Shown here: one piece after another, positions 34,536 to 42,582 of the stretch
How positions within the stretch are numbered: the first letter of the stretch is position 1
How the letters are laid out: each line of letters starts with the position of its first letter
DNA from: Desulfobacteraceae bacterium
GTDB lineage: Bacteria > Desulfobacterota > Desulfobacteria > Desulfobacterales > RPRI01
Reading direction: 5' to 3'
Assembly: GCA_011391695.1 (NCBI GenBank)
Contig: JAABQB010000012.1
Coordinates: 1 to 64,000 of the forward strand
Length of the DNA stretch: 64,000 bases
Notes under the pieces: model-generated
Seen by the model: the letters and a program-made list of their open reading frames with translations, nothing else
Databases searched by the model: none
What the model was told of the DNA's origin: nothing
Translations under genes and position numbers: made by a program

Positions 34536-35414
34536 ATGGCCTATCAGGATAAAGTGGTTGTCACCTGCGCCGTTACCGGCGTATTGACCGATCCGGGCCG
34601 CTTCAACGTGCCCGTGACTCCGGAACAAATGGCCGCGGCAGCTCGGCAGGCTTTCGACGCCGGCGCCACGATTGTGCATGCCCATTTCAGGTCACAACAA
34701 CCGGGAGCAGGCGCATGGCCCACCTGGGACCTGAAGGAGGTAGGCGATATCCTTGCCGCAATAAGGGAAAGGGTTCCCGAAATGATTATAAACATGAGCA
34801 CCGGAATGATAGGATCCGATATATCAGGGCCTCTTGCCTGCCTTGAGAAATTCAAGCCGGATATGGCGGCCTGCAACGCCGGTTCGCTGAATTATCTGAA
34901 GATCCGCCAGGATGGTGCCTGGGCCTGGCCCCCCATTCTTTTCGACAATCCGGTAGAAAAGGTTAAGGCGTTTCTGGATGTAATGACAGCCAATCATGTT
35001 ATCCCGGAATTTGAATGCTTCGACACCGGAATTGTGCGCAGTGTGGGCATGTACCAGGCCTGCGGCATGTTTAAAGGTGATCCCCATCTTTCATTTGTCA
35101 TGGGCGTCGATTCAGGAATGCCGGCAAGGGGTGATCTGTTGCCCATTTTAAAGGATGAACTTCCCCCGAATGCTCATTGGCAAGTCATCGCTACCGGGCC
35201 AGGCCGTGAAAAAATCTGGGATCTTCACCGAAAATGTATCGAACTCGGCGGGAATGTCCGAACCGGCCTTGAGGATACATTCTATCTCTCCAATGGCGAA
35301 AAGGCGATGGACAATGGGCAACTCGTGGATGCCCTGGTAAAAATCGTCCGCGATATGGGCCGGGAAGTGGCATCGGCCGCAGAAGCCAGGGTCATTATGG
35401 GAATAGATATTTAG
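34536..35414 (+). CDS. Beta-keto acid cleavage enzyme (BKACE, DUF849)
   Basis: Zinc-dependent enzyme family that takes a beta-keto acid plus acetyl-CoA to acetoacetate plus an acyl-CoA (Kce in lysine fermentation is the prototype). The 292-residue protein starts with VVVTCAVTG and has the zinc-binding HXHXR at H48/H50 (IVHAHFRSQQ) and the Glu ligand E246 in VRTGLEDTFYL. The start has AAGGAG 6 bp upstream. Its presence inside an MCC-type operon, where HMG-CoA lyase is normally found, is notable. Confidence 0.88.
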   Translation: MAYQDKVVVTCAVTGVLTDPGRFNVPVTPEQMAAAARQAFDAGATIVHAHFRSQQPGAGAWPTWDLKEVGDILAAIRERVPEMIINMSTGMIGSDISGPLACLEKFKPDMAACNAGSLNYLKIRQDGAWAWPPILFDNPVEKVKAFLDVMTANHVIPEFECFDTGIVRSVGMYQACGMFKGDPHLSFVMGVDSGMPARGDLLPILKDELPPNAHWQVIATGPGREKIWDLHRKCIELGGNVRTGLEDTFYLSNGEKAMDNGQLVDALVKIVRDMGREVASAAEARVIMGIDI

Positions 35415-35445
35415 AATTCAAGACTTGCAGAAAGGAAGATTATAA

Positions 35446-36597
35446 ATGGCCAAAGACCTGTATTTCAATAAGGAAGCCATAATGGTTCGTAATGCGGTAA
35501 GAGATTTTGTAAAAAAGGAAATCAATCCCTTTGTGGATGAATGGGAGGAAAAGGGGCTCATTCCGCTTCATGATCTGTTCAGGAAAATGGGGGATCTCGG
35601 ATTTCTGGGAATCCGCTACGACGCTAAGTATGGCGGCCAGGAGATGGATTTCTGGGCCGAGACGGCCTTTATCGAGGAACTGGGCGCCATTAATTGCGGC
35701 GGAGTTCCCATGGCCATAACGGTTCAAACTAATATGGCCACCCCGGCTATCGTCGAATTCGGCAGTGAATACCTTAAGGAAACCTATCTCAAGCCGGCCA
35801 TAGCCGGAGAAATGGTTGGCGCCATCGCCGTCACTGAACCGGGGGCAGGTTCAGACGTGGCCGCAATAACCACTTATGCAAAGCGTGAAGGTGACCATTA
35901 CATTCTAAACGGCTCCAAAACTTATATCACCAACGGAACCCAGGCCGATTTCCTGACTTTGCTGGCCCGTACCAGCGAAGCCAAGGGACATCATTCTTTT
36001 TCTCTGTTTGTGGTGCCCACAAATCTTCCCGGCTTTGTGGTAAGTAAAAAACTCGACAAGATGGGCATGCGCTCTTCGGACACGGCGGAACTGTTTTTCG
36101 ACGATATGAAAATACCGGCTGAAAATCTGATCGGTACCGAGGGCCAGGGCTTTATTCACCAGATGATGCAATTTCAGCACGAGCGGTTTGCCGTATTGCC
36201 CATGGCCTACGTTTCGTGCAAAAGTTTCATCGACAGGACTGCCGACCATCTCAAGAGGCGGGTGGTTTTCGGCAAACCCCTGATCAGCAAACAGGTGTTG
36301 CGGCACCGCATGGCCGAATGGCTTGCAGAAACCGAAGCATTGCGGCAGTTGACCTACCACATCGTACGCATGAAGGAAAACAGGATGGATGTCACCCAGG
36401 AGATATCGATGGGGAAGCTCCTTGCCGGGAACTTGATAAACAAGGTTACCGACGGGTGCCTGCAGATGCATGGCGGTATGGGATTCATGAACGAAACATG
36501 GATTTCCCGCGCCTACCGGGATTCCCGTCTGCTGGCCATCGGCGGTGGAGCCAGCGAGGTGATGAGTGAGATCATTTTCAAGATGGCCGGATATTGA
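35446..36597 (+). CDS. Acyl-CoA dehydrogenase, isovaleryl/citronellyl-type active site
   Basis: FAD enzyme of 383 residues that introduces the alpha-beta double bond. Signatures VTEPGAGSDVAAI and QMHGGMGFMNE are present. In most family members the catalytic Glu lies in the YEGT motif near the end; here that place reads LAIGGGASEV without Glu. A Glu is instead found in the FQHERFAVLPMA helix (about residue 245), as in isovaleryl-CoA and long-chain acyl-CoA dehydrogenases. This fits a branched substrate and the MCC-type carboxylase of the same operon. Confidence 0.9.
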   Translation: MAKDLYFNKEAIMVRNAVRDFVKKEINPFVDEWEEKGLIPLHDLFRKMGDLGFLGIRYDAKYGGQEMDFWAETAFIEELGAINCGGVPMAITVQTNMATPAIVEFGSEYLKETYLKPAIAGEMVGAIAVTEPGAGSDVAAITTYAKREGDHYILNGSKTYITNGTQADFLTLLARTSEAKGHHSFSLFVVPTNLPGFVVSKKLDKMGMRSSDTAELFFDDMKIPAENLIGTEGQGFIHQMMQFQHERFAVLPMAYVSCKSFIDRTADHLKRRVVFGKPLISKQVLRHRMAEWLAETEALRQLTYHIVRMKENRMDVTQEISMGKLLAGNLINKVTDGCLQMHGGMGFMNETWISRAYRDSRLLAIGGGASEVMSEIIFKMAGY

Positions 36598-36613
36598 GCG
36601 AAAGGCTTAAAAG

Positions 36614-37282
36614 ATGAAAAAGCCCTCTAAAACAAAGAAGCTTTCCGCAAGCGCCCTGCGAAGGGAGCGGGAAAAACAACTGCGGCGGCAATCGATTTTA
36701 AGCGCCGCCGAAATCCTCTTTGCGCACAATGGCTACCGTAAGACAAAGATTGAAGATATTGCCGAAAAAGCCGAGGTTTCCGTGGGAACGGTCTACGGTT
36801 ATTTCCAAAACAAGGAAGAACTTCTCGTGGCCGTGCTGGATGATATAGGCTTGTACATCCGCAAGCTGGCGGGAAAAGCTTTCACAGATGCCGATTCCGT
36901 GCTTGAGGGGATCGAACGCGCAGGTATGGCCTTTTTTGAGGAGCTGTGCCGTTCATGTCCGGAAAAGGCGCTGCTGCTGTATGACGAATCAATCGGTACC
37001 GGCGATCAGTTTATAAAAGCCCGCAGGAATTTCATGCTCAAAATGACGGAGGATGTTCACAGCGCACTTATGAAAGGAAAGGATGGCCTGGGCCTAAAAT
37101 TCGCCTCCGGTATTTCTGCTGAGGTGATAGCCGTATGCACCACAGCCATTTTCGTATGGCTGGGCATGTATTATAAAATCTGGCAAAAACAGCCCGGCGA
37201 TATCAATGCCATCGGCCGGGAAACGGTCACTTATATTGTGGGCGGGATTAAAAGCTCGATAATTCTTGATAATTACAGATAA
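36614..37282 (+). CDS. TetR/AcrR family transcriptional regulator
   Basis: DNA-binding repressor of 222 residues: an unusually basic N-terminal arm (residues 1-25), then an HTH domain with IEDIAEKAEVSVGTVYGYFQNKEELL, and a variable ligand-binding domain. Its position at the end of the acyl-CoA operon suggests that it senses a pathway CoA ester. Its stop codon abuts the ATG of a small RHH gene with no gap. Confidence 0.9.
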   Translation: MKKPSKTKKLSASALRREREKQLRRQSILSAAEILFAHNGYRKTKIEDIAEKAEVSVGTVYGYFQNKEELLVAVLDDIGLYIRKLAGKAFTDADSVLEGIERAGMAFFEELCRSCPEKALLLYDESIGTGDQFIKARRNFMLKMTEDVHSALMKGKDGLGLKFASGISAEVIAVCTTAIFVWLGMYYKIWQKQPGDINAIGRETVTYIVGGIKSSIILDNYR

Positions 37283-37450
37283 ATGGAAAGTGAAAGCTTT
37301 AATGAACAATGTTTCGATTTAACGGAGGAATTTAAAATAAAAATTCCTTGCCGGCTTGCTGAAAGAGTCGAGTCTTACGCATCAGCAAACAAAACAACAA
37401 TCACCGTAGTTGTGGTTGAGGCTCTGGATCTTTTTTTAAGAGGACATTAA
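37283..37450 (+). CDS. Ribbon-helix-helix (CopG/Arc-like) micro-protein
   Basis: A 55-residue gene whose ATG starts at the base after the TetR stop. Residues 16-54 follow the RHH pattern: a beta strand FKIKIPCRLAERVESYA, then a helix-turn-helix ASANKTTITVVVVEALDLFL. No ribosome site is seen upstream, so translation would depend on coupling to tetR. RHH proteins act as dimers and often as antitoxins or repressors; no toxin gene is next to it. Confidence 0.65.
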   Translation: MESESFNEQCFDLTEEFKIKIPCRLAERVESYASANKTTITVVVVEALDLFLRGH

Positions 37451-37556
37451 CATCCAGCCCCTCTTGTTATTGTGTATTATATCCTTATTGTGTTTGTATA
37501 AAGCACAGGCTGACACTCCAGGTCTGATTATTAATTTGAAACTTTAGAGGTAACTT

Positions 37557-37907
37557 ATGAAAATTATAAAATATACCGACGTTAAACCTGTTATTTTTGA
37601 CAGCGGCATGGCTAAAGGGATAGCGGCACGGGTTGTTATCGGCAAAAATGACGGGGCAGATAATTTTTGCATGCGGATTTTCGAAGTTTCTGCCGCAGGA
37701 AGTTCACCAAGGCATTCGCATGACTGGGAACATGAAATCTTCATTCATTCAGGAATTGGCGAAGTTTATAATAATGGCAATTGGACCCCTGTTAGCGCCG
37801 GAAGTGTTGTGTTCATACCCGGCAATGAAGAGCACCAGATAAGAAATGCCGGCAGCGAGTTATTGATTTTTGCATGTCTTATTCCGTCAAAAGCTCCTGA
37901 ATTATAA
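37557..37907 (+). CDS. Small cupin-domain protein
   Basis: A single conserved beta-barrel of 116 residues. Metal ligands of cupin motif 1 are H53, H55 and E60 (RHSHDWEHEIF) and of motif 2 H93 (GNEEHQIRN). Single-domain cupins of this type are common in anaerobes with mostly unknown substrates. It lies 106 bp after the RHH gene and may be independent. Confidence 0.85.
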   Translation: MKIIKYTDVKPVIFDSGMAKGIAARVVIGKNDGADNFCMRIFEVSAAGSSPRHSHDWEHEIFIHSGIGEVYNNGNWTPVSAGSVVFIPGNEEHQIRNAGSELLIFACLIPSKAPEL

Positions 37908-37923
37908 TAAGCTGTCCCGAATT

Positions 37924-38008
37924 TCTTGATATTGAAAAGAAATTACACATCAGCAGACCGACCATTTATAAATGGATCGAAGAAGAGTTGGTTATGGGAA
38001 TTGAATAA
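37924..38008 (+). pseudogene. Helix-turn-helix gene remnant
   Basis: A frame without a start codon reads FLDIEKKLHISRPTIYKWIE and then EELVMGIE before a TAA at 38006-38008. The segment resembles an excisionase-type or phage HTH (recognition helix ISRPTIYKWIEE). An in-frame TGA precedes it at the cupin end. It is probably the relic of a DNA-binding gene. Confidence 0.45.
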
Positions 38009-38108
38009 GGGATGAGAGGTCTCAAATTGCAATGACAGCAAAACCAGCGCCGATGGCCTAAATGCCACCGGATGAATTTGCTGTCATGACAATATCGGCG
38101 ATCCTAAG

Positions 38109-38819
38109 TTACGGAACGGTAAATTCAACGAAAGTGATAGCTCTTACTGTACCGACCACACAGGAAATTGTTGCAGTACCATCAGTTTCTCCGGCAAAAA
38201 GAGTTGCTGTTGCAGTTCCGTCTGAATTGGTTACAGTTGAAAACACCTGGCTGCCGCTGGAGAAAAGCCCCAGGTTTGTTGTAAATTGAACGGGTGTTCC
38301 AGCCTCGGCAGCCTCTCCCAGGCTGTCTGTTACTTCGGCTGTAATTGTAGTAGAAGAAAGACCGTCTGCCACTATTGAAGTGGGAACTGCAGTAAGCCCA
38401 ATTGCAGCAATGCTGACAGTTCCGATATACACCTCTACCGTTTGTGATGCGCCCCCTGCCGTACAGGTAACTCGAGCGGTTCCCTCTGTCGTTCCGGAAA
38501 TCAGGGTCACCGTCACTGTCCCTGACGAATTGCCTGTAGTTACACTATACTCCGTGCTGCCATTACTGAATCTGCCCAGTGTAGTTCTGAATGTTACCTG
38601 GGTTCCGATGGTAATGGGGACACCACCCGTTGTTGTAATGGTTGCGGTAATAACGGATGAACTTGTTCCGTTTGCCGGAATGATATCCGCTGAAGCAGTC
38701 AGTGTAACTCCGCCGCCTACATCATCCAGTCCACCGGATGATCCGCATCCATAGCCCACAATTCCCAAAAGTAGAAACACGCCAACCCATATTGTCCGTT
38801 TGATCAAGTTTGCTTTCAT
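38109..38819 (-). CDS. Lipoprotein with two bacterial Ig-like (invasin-type) domains
   Basis: The 236-residue protein has a lipoprotein signal peptide with lipobox GYGC (Cys about 25) and a Gly/Ser-rich linker. Two immunoglobulin-like repeats follow (about 38-130 and 138-234), each with the BID_1 pattern: SADIIPANGTSSSVITATI or TSIVADGLSSTTITAEV, then GTxVxFxTxLGxFSxGSxxxSxxT and GTAxxTLxxGxTxGTAxxxC. Both domains are Thr-rich and probably surface exposed. Neighbours give no hint of a partner. Confidence 0.85.
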   Translation of the reverse strand: MKANLIKRTIWVGVFLLLGIVGYGCGSSGGLDDVGGGVTLTASADIIPANGTSSSVITATITTTGGVPITIGTQVTFRTTLGRFSNGSTEYSVTTGNSSGTVTVTLISGTTEGTARVTCTAGGASQTVEVYIGTVSIAAIGLTAVPTSIVADGLSSTTITAEVTDSLGEAAEAGTPVQFTTNLGLFSSGSQVFSTVTNSDGTATATLFAGETDGTATISCVVGTVRAITFVEFTVP

Positions 38820-38857
38820 AATTTCCCTGTCGGGGTTATAATCGCCCGTTGCTCAAG

Positions 38858-39006
38858 TTGAAATTATTGATAAGGTATTGCTTTTTCTTATGGAAAGCAT
38901 AGGACAAAACGGTCTTGTATGTCAAGGGAAAAATTGATTGATTGAAATTATTGATAAGGAATTACTTTTTCCTTGGTGAAGAATAGGGGGGAAGCATAGG
39001 ACAAGA
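38858..39006. repeat. Direct repeat with an 84-bp offset
   Basis: TTGAAATTATTGATAAGG recurs at 38858 and 38942, followed in both copies by a related ATTxCTTTTTC run and by GCATAGGACAA (about 38897 and 38994). It looks like a diverged tandem duplication between divergent genes. Confidence 0.8.
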
Positions 39007-39143
39007 CACTCTATTACCATAGCTTGTTTACATCCGGCATATTATTTCGGCTAAGGCTTCAGTAATTAATTCTTAACCAGATTTAGAGGGTTATGTAAAA
39101 TAAAATGGATAAGCCCCGTGTTATTAAAGAACCTGCCTTTGGT

Positions 39144-39172
39144 TTGACATCTGCGCCGCCGCTTGTTATAAA
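39144..39172 (+). promoter_or_regulatory. Sigma-70 promoter of the second two-component system
   Basis: TTGACA at 39144-39149 and TATAAA at 39167-39172 with a 17-bp spacer, a near-consensus promoter about 45 bp before the kinase start. Confidence 0.75.
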
Positions 39173-39217
39173 AATAAAAACTATCAAGACCAGATTGCAG
39201 ACGGGTATGTGTGTAAA

Positions 39218-40729
39218 ATGAGCTTTTCTCTAGCGGCATTTCTTAAGAAAAAAAGGGCGATTATCATAACTCAATGGGTGGATCAGCTCAAAACCCAGGT
39301 AAGCCTTCAATATGCCGAGCGGCCCCGAAAAGAGCTTATGGCCACCGTATCACAGGCTTACGATGCCAATACTCACGTCTTGCTGCATAACGATTTCAGC
39401 TACATCGACCGCTTTATTGAAAAAATCTCTCAAATGCGTCTGAAAACCGGATTTCAGTTGTCGGATGTGCAGATGGCCTTCGAACTATATAGAAGCGTTT
39501 CTTTCCCCCTAATAGCGGCCGAAACGACTGTCGAGGAGTTTTTCGCTACCATCACCCAAATCAATCGCTGTTTGACCTATACAATTCACCGCTTCAGCAA
39601 TTACTTTCAGGCCATGCACCAGAACAAGATACTGGAACATAACCGGCAACTGGAAGAAGATGTGCGAATCCGAACAGCAGCGCTGAAAGAATCGGAACTC
39701 AAATATAAAACCCTGGTTGAAGAGATCAACGACGGGTATTTCGTGGTCCGGAAAGAAGCAGTGGTCTTTGCAAATCCGGCTTTTTGCGCGATGCACGGAT
39801 ATCAGTTGTCGGAAGTAATCGGAAAAAAATTCTATACCTTCATTGATTCCAAGAGCCGTAAAAAACTTATTGATGTCTATGAAAAGAGTTTTCTGAAACG
39901 TGGCACTCCCCGCACTTTCGAATATCTCCGCTTGACCAAGGACGGGCAAAGCTTTCCGACCGAAATATTGGCCAAGGTCACTCTTTACGATAATAAACTT
40001 TCCAGCATCGGTATTTGCCGTGATATTACTCAACGGGTCCGAATGGAACAAAAGATTCGTGAAACAGAACGCATGGCTTACATCGGCCAGATCACAACAT
40101 CGCTTTCCCATGAAATCCGCAATCCGCTGTCAGCGGTACAGATGAATCTTCAAATACTGAAGAAAAACCTCCATCTTAAAGGCAACGATCAACGGCGCAT
40201 CGACATTTCCGTACGCGAGGTTAAACGTCTTGAAAACATACTAAAGCAACTTCTTGATTTTGCGAAACCCATAAATCTGAATTTTAACTTAAATTCACTA
40301 AACCGCATCCTGACCTCATCCATGGAACTGCTGGAAATGAAATTTAAAGAAAAAAATATCGATTTGGACATCGAGCTTGATCCGCAAATACCAGACATTC
40401 AGGCTGATGAGGAGAAGCTTGGTCAGGCTGTCATCAATCTCTTATTAAACGCTTTGGAGGCATCTCCGGCAGACGCTAAGATTATGGTTCGCAGCCACCT
40501 CAGCGATCAAAACGGCCGGATTGCAGAAGTGGTAATATCCGACAAGGGGCGTGGTGTGCCCGAAGAGCATCTGGGCGACATTTTCAAACCTTTTTTTACA
40601 ACAAGAACCATGGGTACCGGCCTTGGTCTTTCCAACGTCAAACGGATTGCCGAAGCCCATGATGGAAAAATCGAAGTGAAAAATATCCGGGATGGCGGCG
40701 CTGAGTTCAAAATATCCCTGCCACTCTGA
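39218..40729 (+). CDS. PAS sensor histidine kinase with RsbRD-like N-terminus
   Basis: Cytoplasmic kinase of 503 residues with no membrane segment. Residues 1-140 resemble the RsbRD N-terminal regulatory helix bundle. A short coiled-coil (about 140-165) follows, then a PAS domain (about 165-280) with GYFVVRKEAVVFANPAFC, a HisKA domain with His in SLSHEIRNPLSAVQ and a HATPase domain (DKGRGVPEEHLG, GTGLGLSNVKRI). An alternative GTG start is at 39209. It is followed 29 bp later by a sigma-54 response regulator, so the pair forms a soluble signalling system for an intracellular cue. Confidence 0.88.
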   Translation: MSFSLAAFLKKKRAIIITQWVDQLKTQVSLQYAERPRKELMATVSQAYDANTHVLLHNDFSYIDRFIEKISQMRLKTGFQLSDVQMAFELYRSVSFPLIAAETTVEEFFATITQINRCLTYTIHRFSNYFQAMHQNKILEHNRQLEEDVRIRTAALKESELKYKTLVEEINDGYFVVRKEAVVFANPAFCAMHGYQLSEVIGKKFYTFIDSKSRKKLIDVYEKSFLKRGTPRTFEYLRLTKDGQSFPTEILAKVTLYDNKLSSIGICRDITQRVRMEQKIRETERMAYIGQITTSLSHEIRNPLSAVQMNLQILKKNLHLKGNDQRRIDISVREVKRLENILKQLLDFAKPINLNFNLNSLNRILTSSMELLEMKFKEKNIDLDIELDPQIPDIQADEEKLGQAVINLLLNALEASPADAKIMVRSHLSDQNGRIAEVVISDKGRGVPEEHLGDIFKPFFTTRTMGTGLGLSNVKRIAEAHDGKIEVKNIRDGGAEFKISLPL

Positions 40730-40758
40730 ACATATTTTCTTAAAATACGGTAAATTAA

Positions 40759-42120
40759 ATGGCAAAAATACTGGTTGTCGACGATGAACGATCGATTCTC
40801 GAAACCCTTGAGATGTTTATAAGCGAAAAGGGGCATCAGGCATTCAAGGCCGATACGGGAGCAAAGGGATTTGCCCTTTTTTGTATCCATAAGCCGGAAA
40901 TAGTCATTCTCGACATTCGCCTGCCGGACTGCAACGGTCTTGATATACTCGACCGAATTCTGGCCAGAGAAAGTCTCACCAAAGTCATAATGATAACAGC
41001 CTTTCAGGACATGGAAACCACTATTCAGGCCATGAAACGGGGCGCTTCCGACTATATTCATAAGCCCCTGGATGCTGATGCGGTTGAAAAGGCAATCACA
41101 CGCGCCCTGTGCGTCCTTGAAGCGGATCGCGAAACCCCGATTCCGGACGAAACGGCAAATACACCCGATCCTGAAGTAATCATCGGCCGCAGTGAACAGA
41201 TGCGCAAAATATTTAAAACGATCGGACTGCTGTGTCAAAACAGAGCAACGGTTCTCATTCAGGGTGAAACCGGCACCGGCAAGGAGCTGATTGCAAGAGT
41301 GATCCATAGAAACAGTTTGTATGATAATGAGCCTTTTGTAGTCCTGGATTGTTCAGCAGTAGTCGAGTCGCTTTTGGGAAGCGAATTATTCGGACATGAA
41401 AGGGGTTCTTTTACAGGCGCTGTCGAGACCAAAAAAGGAAAGATTGAACTGGCAGGCAATGGCACACTGTTTTTAGATGAAATCGGAGAACTTCCTTTAA
41501 GACTGCAGGGTAATTTTTTGGGATTTCTGCAACGTCATGAATATATGCGTGTTGGGGGGCAACATCAATTGAAATCCCGCTGCCGCATCATAGCCGCTAC
41601 CAATCGGGACCTTTCTACCATGGTAAGTCAGGGGAAATTCAGGCAGGATCTTTTCTTTCGGTTTCGGGTTGTTACAATCCAGGTCCCGCCGCTGAAAGAC
41701 CGGCTTTCTGATATCCAGGATTTGGTCAATCATATTTTAAGAAAAATAAATTTGGAGTTGGGGACAGAGGTAAGCAAATTACAAGAGGGTGTCATAGATT
41801 GCCTGATTAAACAGCATTGGGCAGGAAACGTGCGTGAGCTTGAAAACGTTCTTTTAGAGGCTGTTGTGCGAGCCCAAGGCAGTGTCATACTTCTGGATGA
41901 AATTGAAAACATTCTTTCCTCGAATCAATCCATTCATGAATCAGGCCTTTCCACCTATTCTTTATCCCATATGGAAAAAGAGCATATCCAACACACTCTG
42001 GCTGCACTGCGCTGGAACCGCACAGAAACGGCCCGGCAACTCGAAATATCTCTTCCCACCCTGCGCAGTAAGATTCGAAAATACGGCATCACCGCGCCGC
42101 GATCCATGGTGATCAGATAA
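40759..42120 (+). CDS. Sigma-54-dependent NtrC-family response regulator
   Basis: The 453-residue protein has a receiver domain (VVDDE at 6-10, phospho-acceptor Asp in EIVILDIRLPDCNG near 53), an AAA+ domain with GETGTGKEL, GSFTGA and NGTLFLDEIGELP, and a Fis-type HTH (NRTETARQLEISLPTLRSKIRKYG). A sigma-54 promoter lies 160 bp downstream, in front of a Fis-like gene and the Liv-type importer, so the importer is the likely target. Confidence 0.93.
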   Translation: MAKILVVDDERSILETLEMFISEKGHQAFKADTGAKGFALFCIHKPEIVILDIRLPDCNGLDILDRILARESLTKVIMITAFQDMETTIQAMKRGASDYIHKPLDADAVEKAITRALCVLEADRETPIPDETANTPDPEVIIGRSEQMRKIFKTIGLLCQNRATVLIQGETGTGKELIARVIHRNSLYDNEPFVVLDCSAVVESLLGSELFGHERGSFTGAVETKKGKIELAGNGTLFLDEIGELPLRLQGNFLGFLQRHEYMRVGGQHQLKSRCRIIAATNRDLSTMVSQGKFRQDLFFRFRVVTIQVPPLKDRLSDIQDLVNHILRKINLELGTEVSKLQEGVIDCLIKQHWAGNVRELENVLLEAVVRAQGSVILLDEIENILSSNQSIHESGLSTYSLSHMEKEHIQHTLAALRWNRTETARQLEISLPTLRSKIRKYGITAPRSMVIR

Positions 42121-42185
42121 CAGATGTTAAAAATTTTTTTTAGGTGAAAAAAACTTTCCATGGCATGAAAAAATATTTCTATTTT

Positions 42186-42202
42186 TTCAGCCACGGGCTG
42201 AA
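42186..42202. promoter_or_regulatory. Candidate enhancer palindrome for the NtrC-type regulator
   Basis: TTCAGCC-ACG-GGCTGAA is a perfect 7-bp inverted repeat, 78 bp upstream of the -24 element at 42280, the right range for an upstream activator site. Confidence 0.45.
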
Positions 42203-42279
42203 TCAGTTTCATTATATTAAATGGAATAAATTTCCTATTACCAGCCAGTTGCCAAATATAATTCCGCTGGCGCCCCTAA

Positions 42280-42295
42280 TGGCATGGTACTTGCT
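42280..42295 (+). promoter_or_regulatory. Sigma-54 (-24/-12) promoter of the Liv-type importer region
   Basis: TGGCAT-GGTAC-TTGCT differs from TGGCAC-N5-TTGCW by one base, with GG and GC separated by the required 10 bp. Transcription would start near 42306, before the Fis-type gene at 42358. Confidence 0.7.
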
Positions 42296-42357
42296 CTATC
42301 TTCTTATGAAAAAAAGAATTTATATGATTTGACCACAGACAGGATAAGATAGCCGTT

Positions 42358-42522
42358 ATGGAAATCAAATCTTTGAAAAGCAAAGAAAAAGAACTTCTGG
42401 AAGCGGTGCTTGAAAAAACGCACTGGAATCTGGAAAAAACTTCACGCTTGTTAAAGATTTCTGTTTCGCAGATCAAGCGGAAGATCAAGGCGTACGACAT
42501 CAAACAAATACAAAACCCTTGA
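42358..42522 (+). CDS. Stand-alone Fis-type HTH micro-protein
   Basis: The 54-residue protein is almost only a Fis/NtrC C-terminal HTH (HTH_8): LLEAVLEKTHWNLEKTSRLL and KISVSQIKRKIKAYDIK. It resembles the DNA-binding end of the response regulator encoded just upstream, lacking its receiver and AAA+ domains. An AGGA lies 12 bp before the ATG. It sits directly behind a sigma-54 promoter, so it may bind the same enhancer as feedback; this is inference. Confidence 0.7.
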   Translation: MEIKSLKSKEKELLEAVLEKTHWNLEKTSRLLKISVSQIKRKIKAYDIKQIQNP

Positions 42523-42582
42523 TTTTTTTATTTATATTTATAAGGATAAAACCGATTACACTCAAAAAAAGGAGGATCCAAA

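Larger units (their letters stand above)
38820..39208. other. 389-bp intergenic region with a direct duplication and a promoter
   Basis: Holds the direct repeat at 38858-39006 and the sigma-70 promoter at 39144-39172, both listed separately. No coding frame is supported. Confidence 0.7.

Noticed and set aside
35905-36471. 188-codon minus-strand frame inside the acyl-CoA dehydrogenase gene
   Set aside because: Antisense shadow of a conserved gene, composition typical of complement reading.
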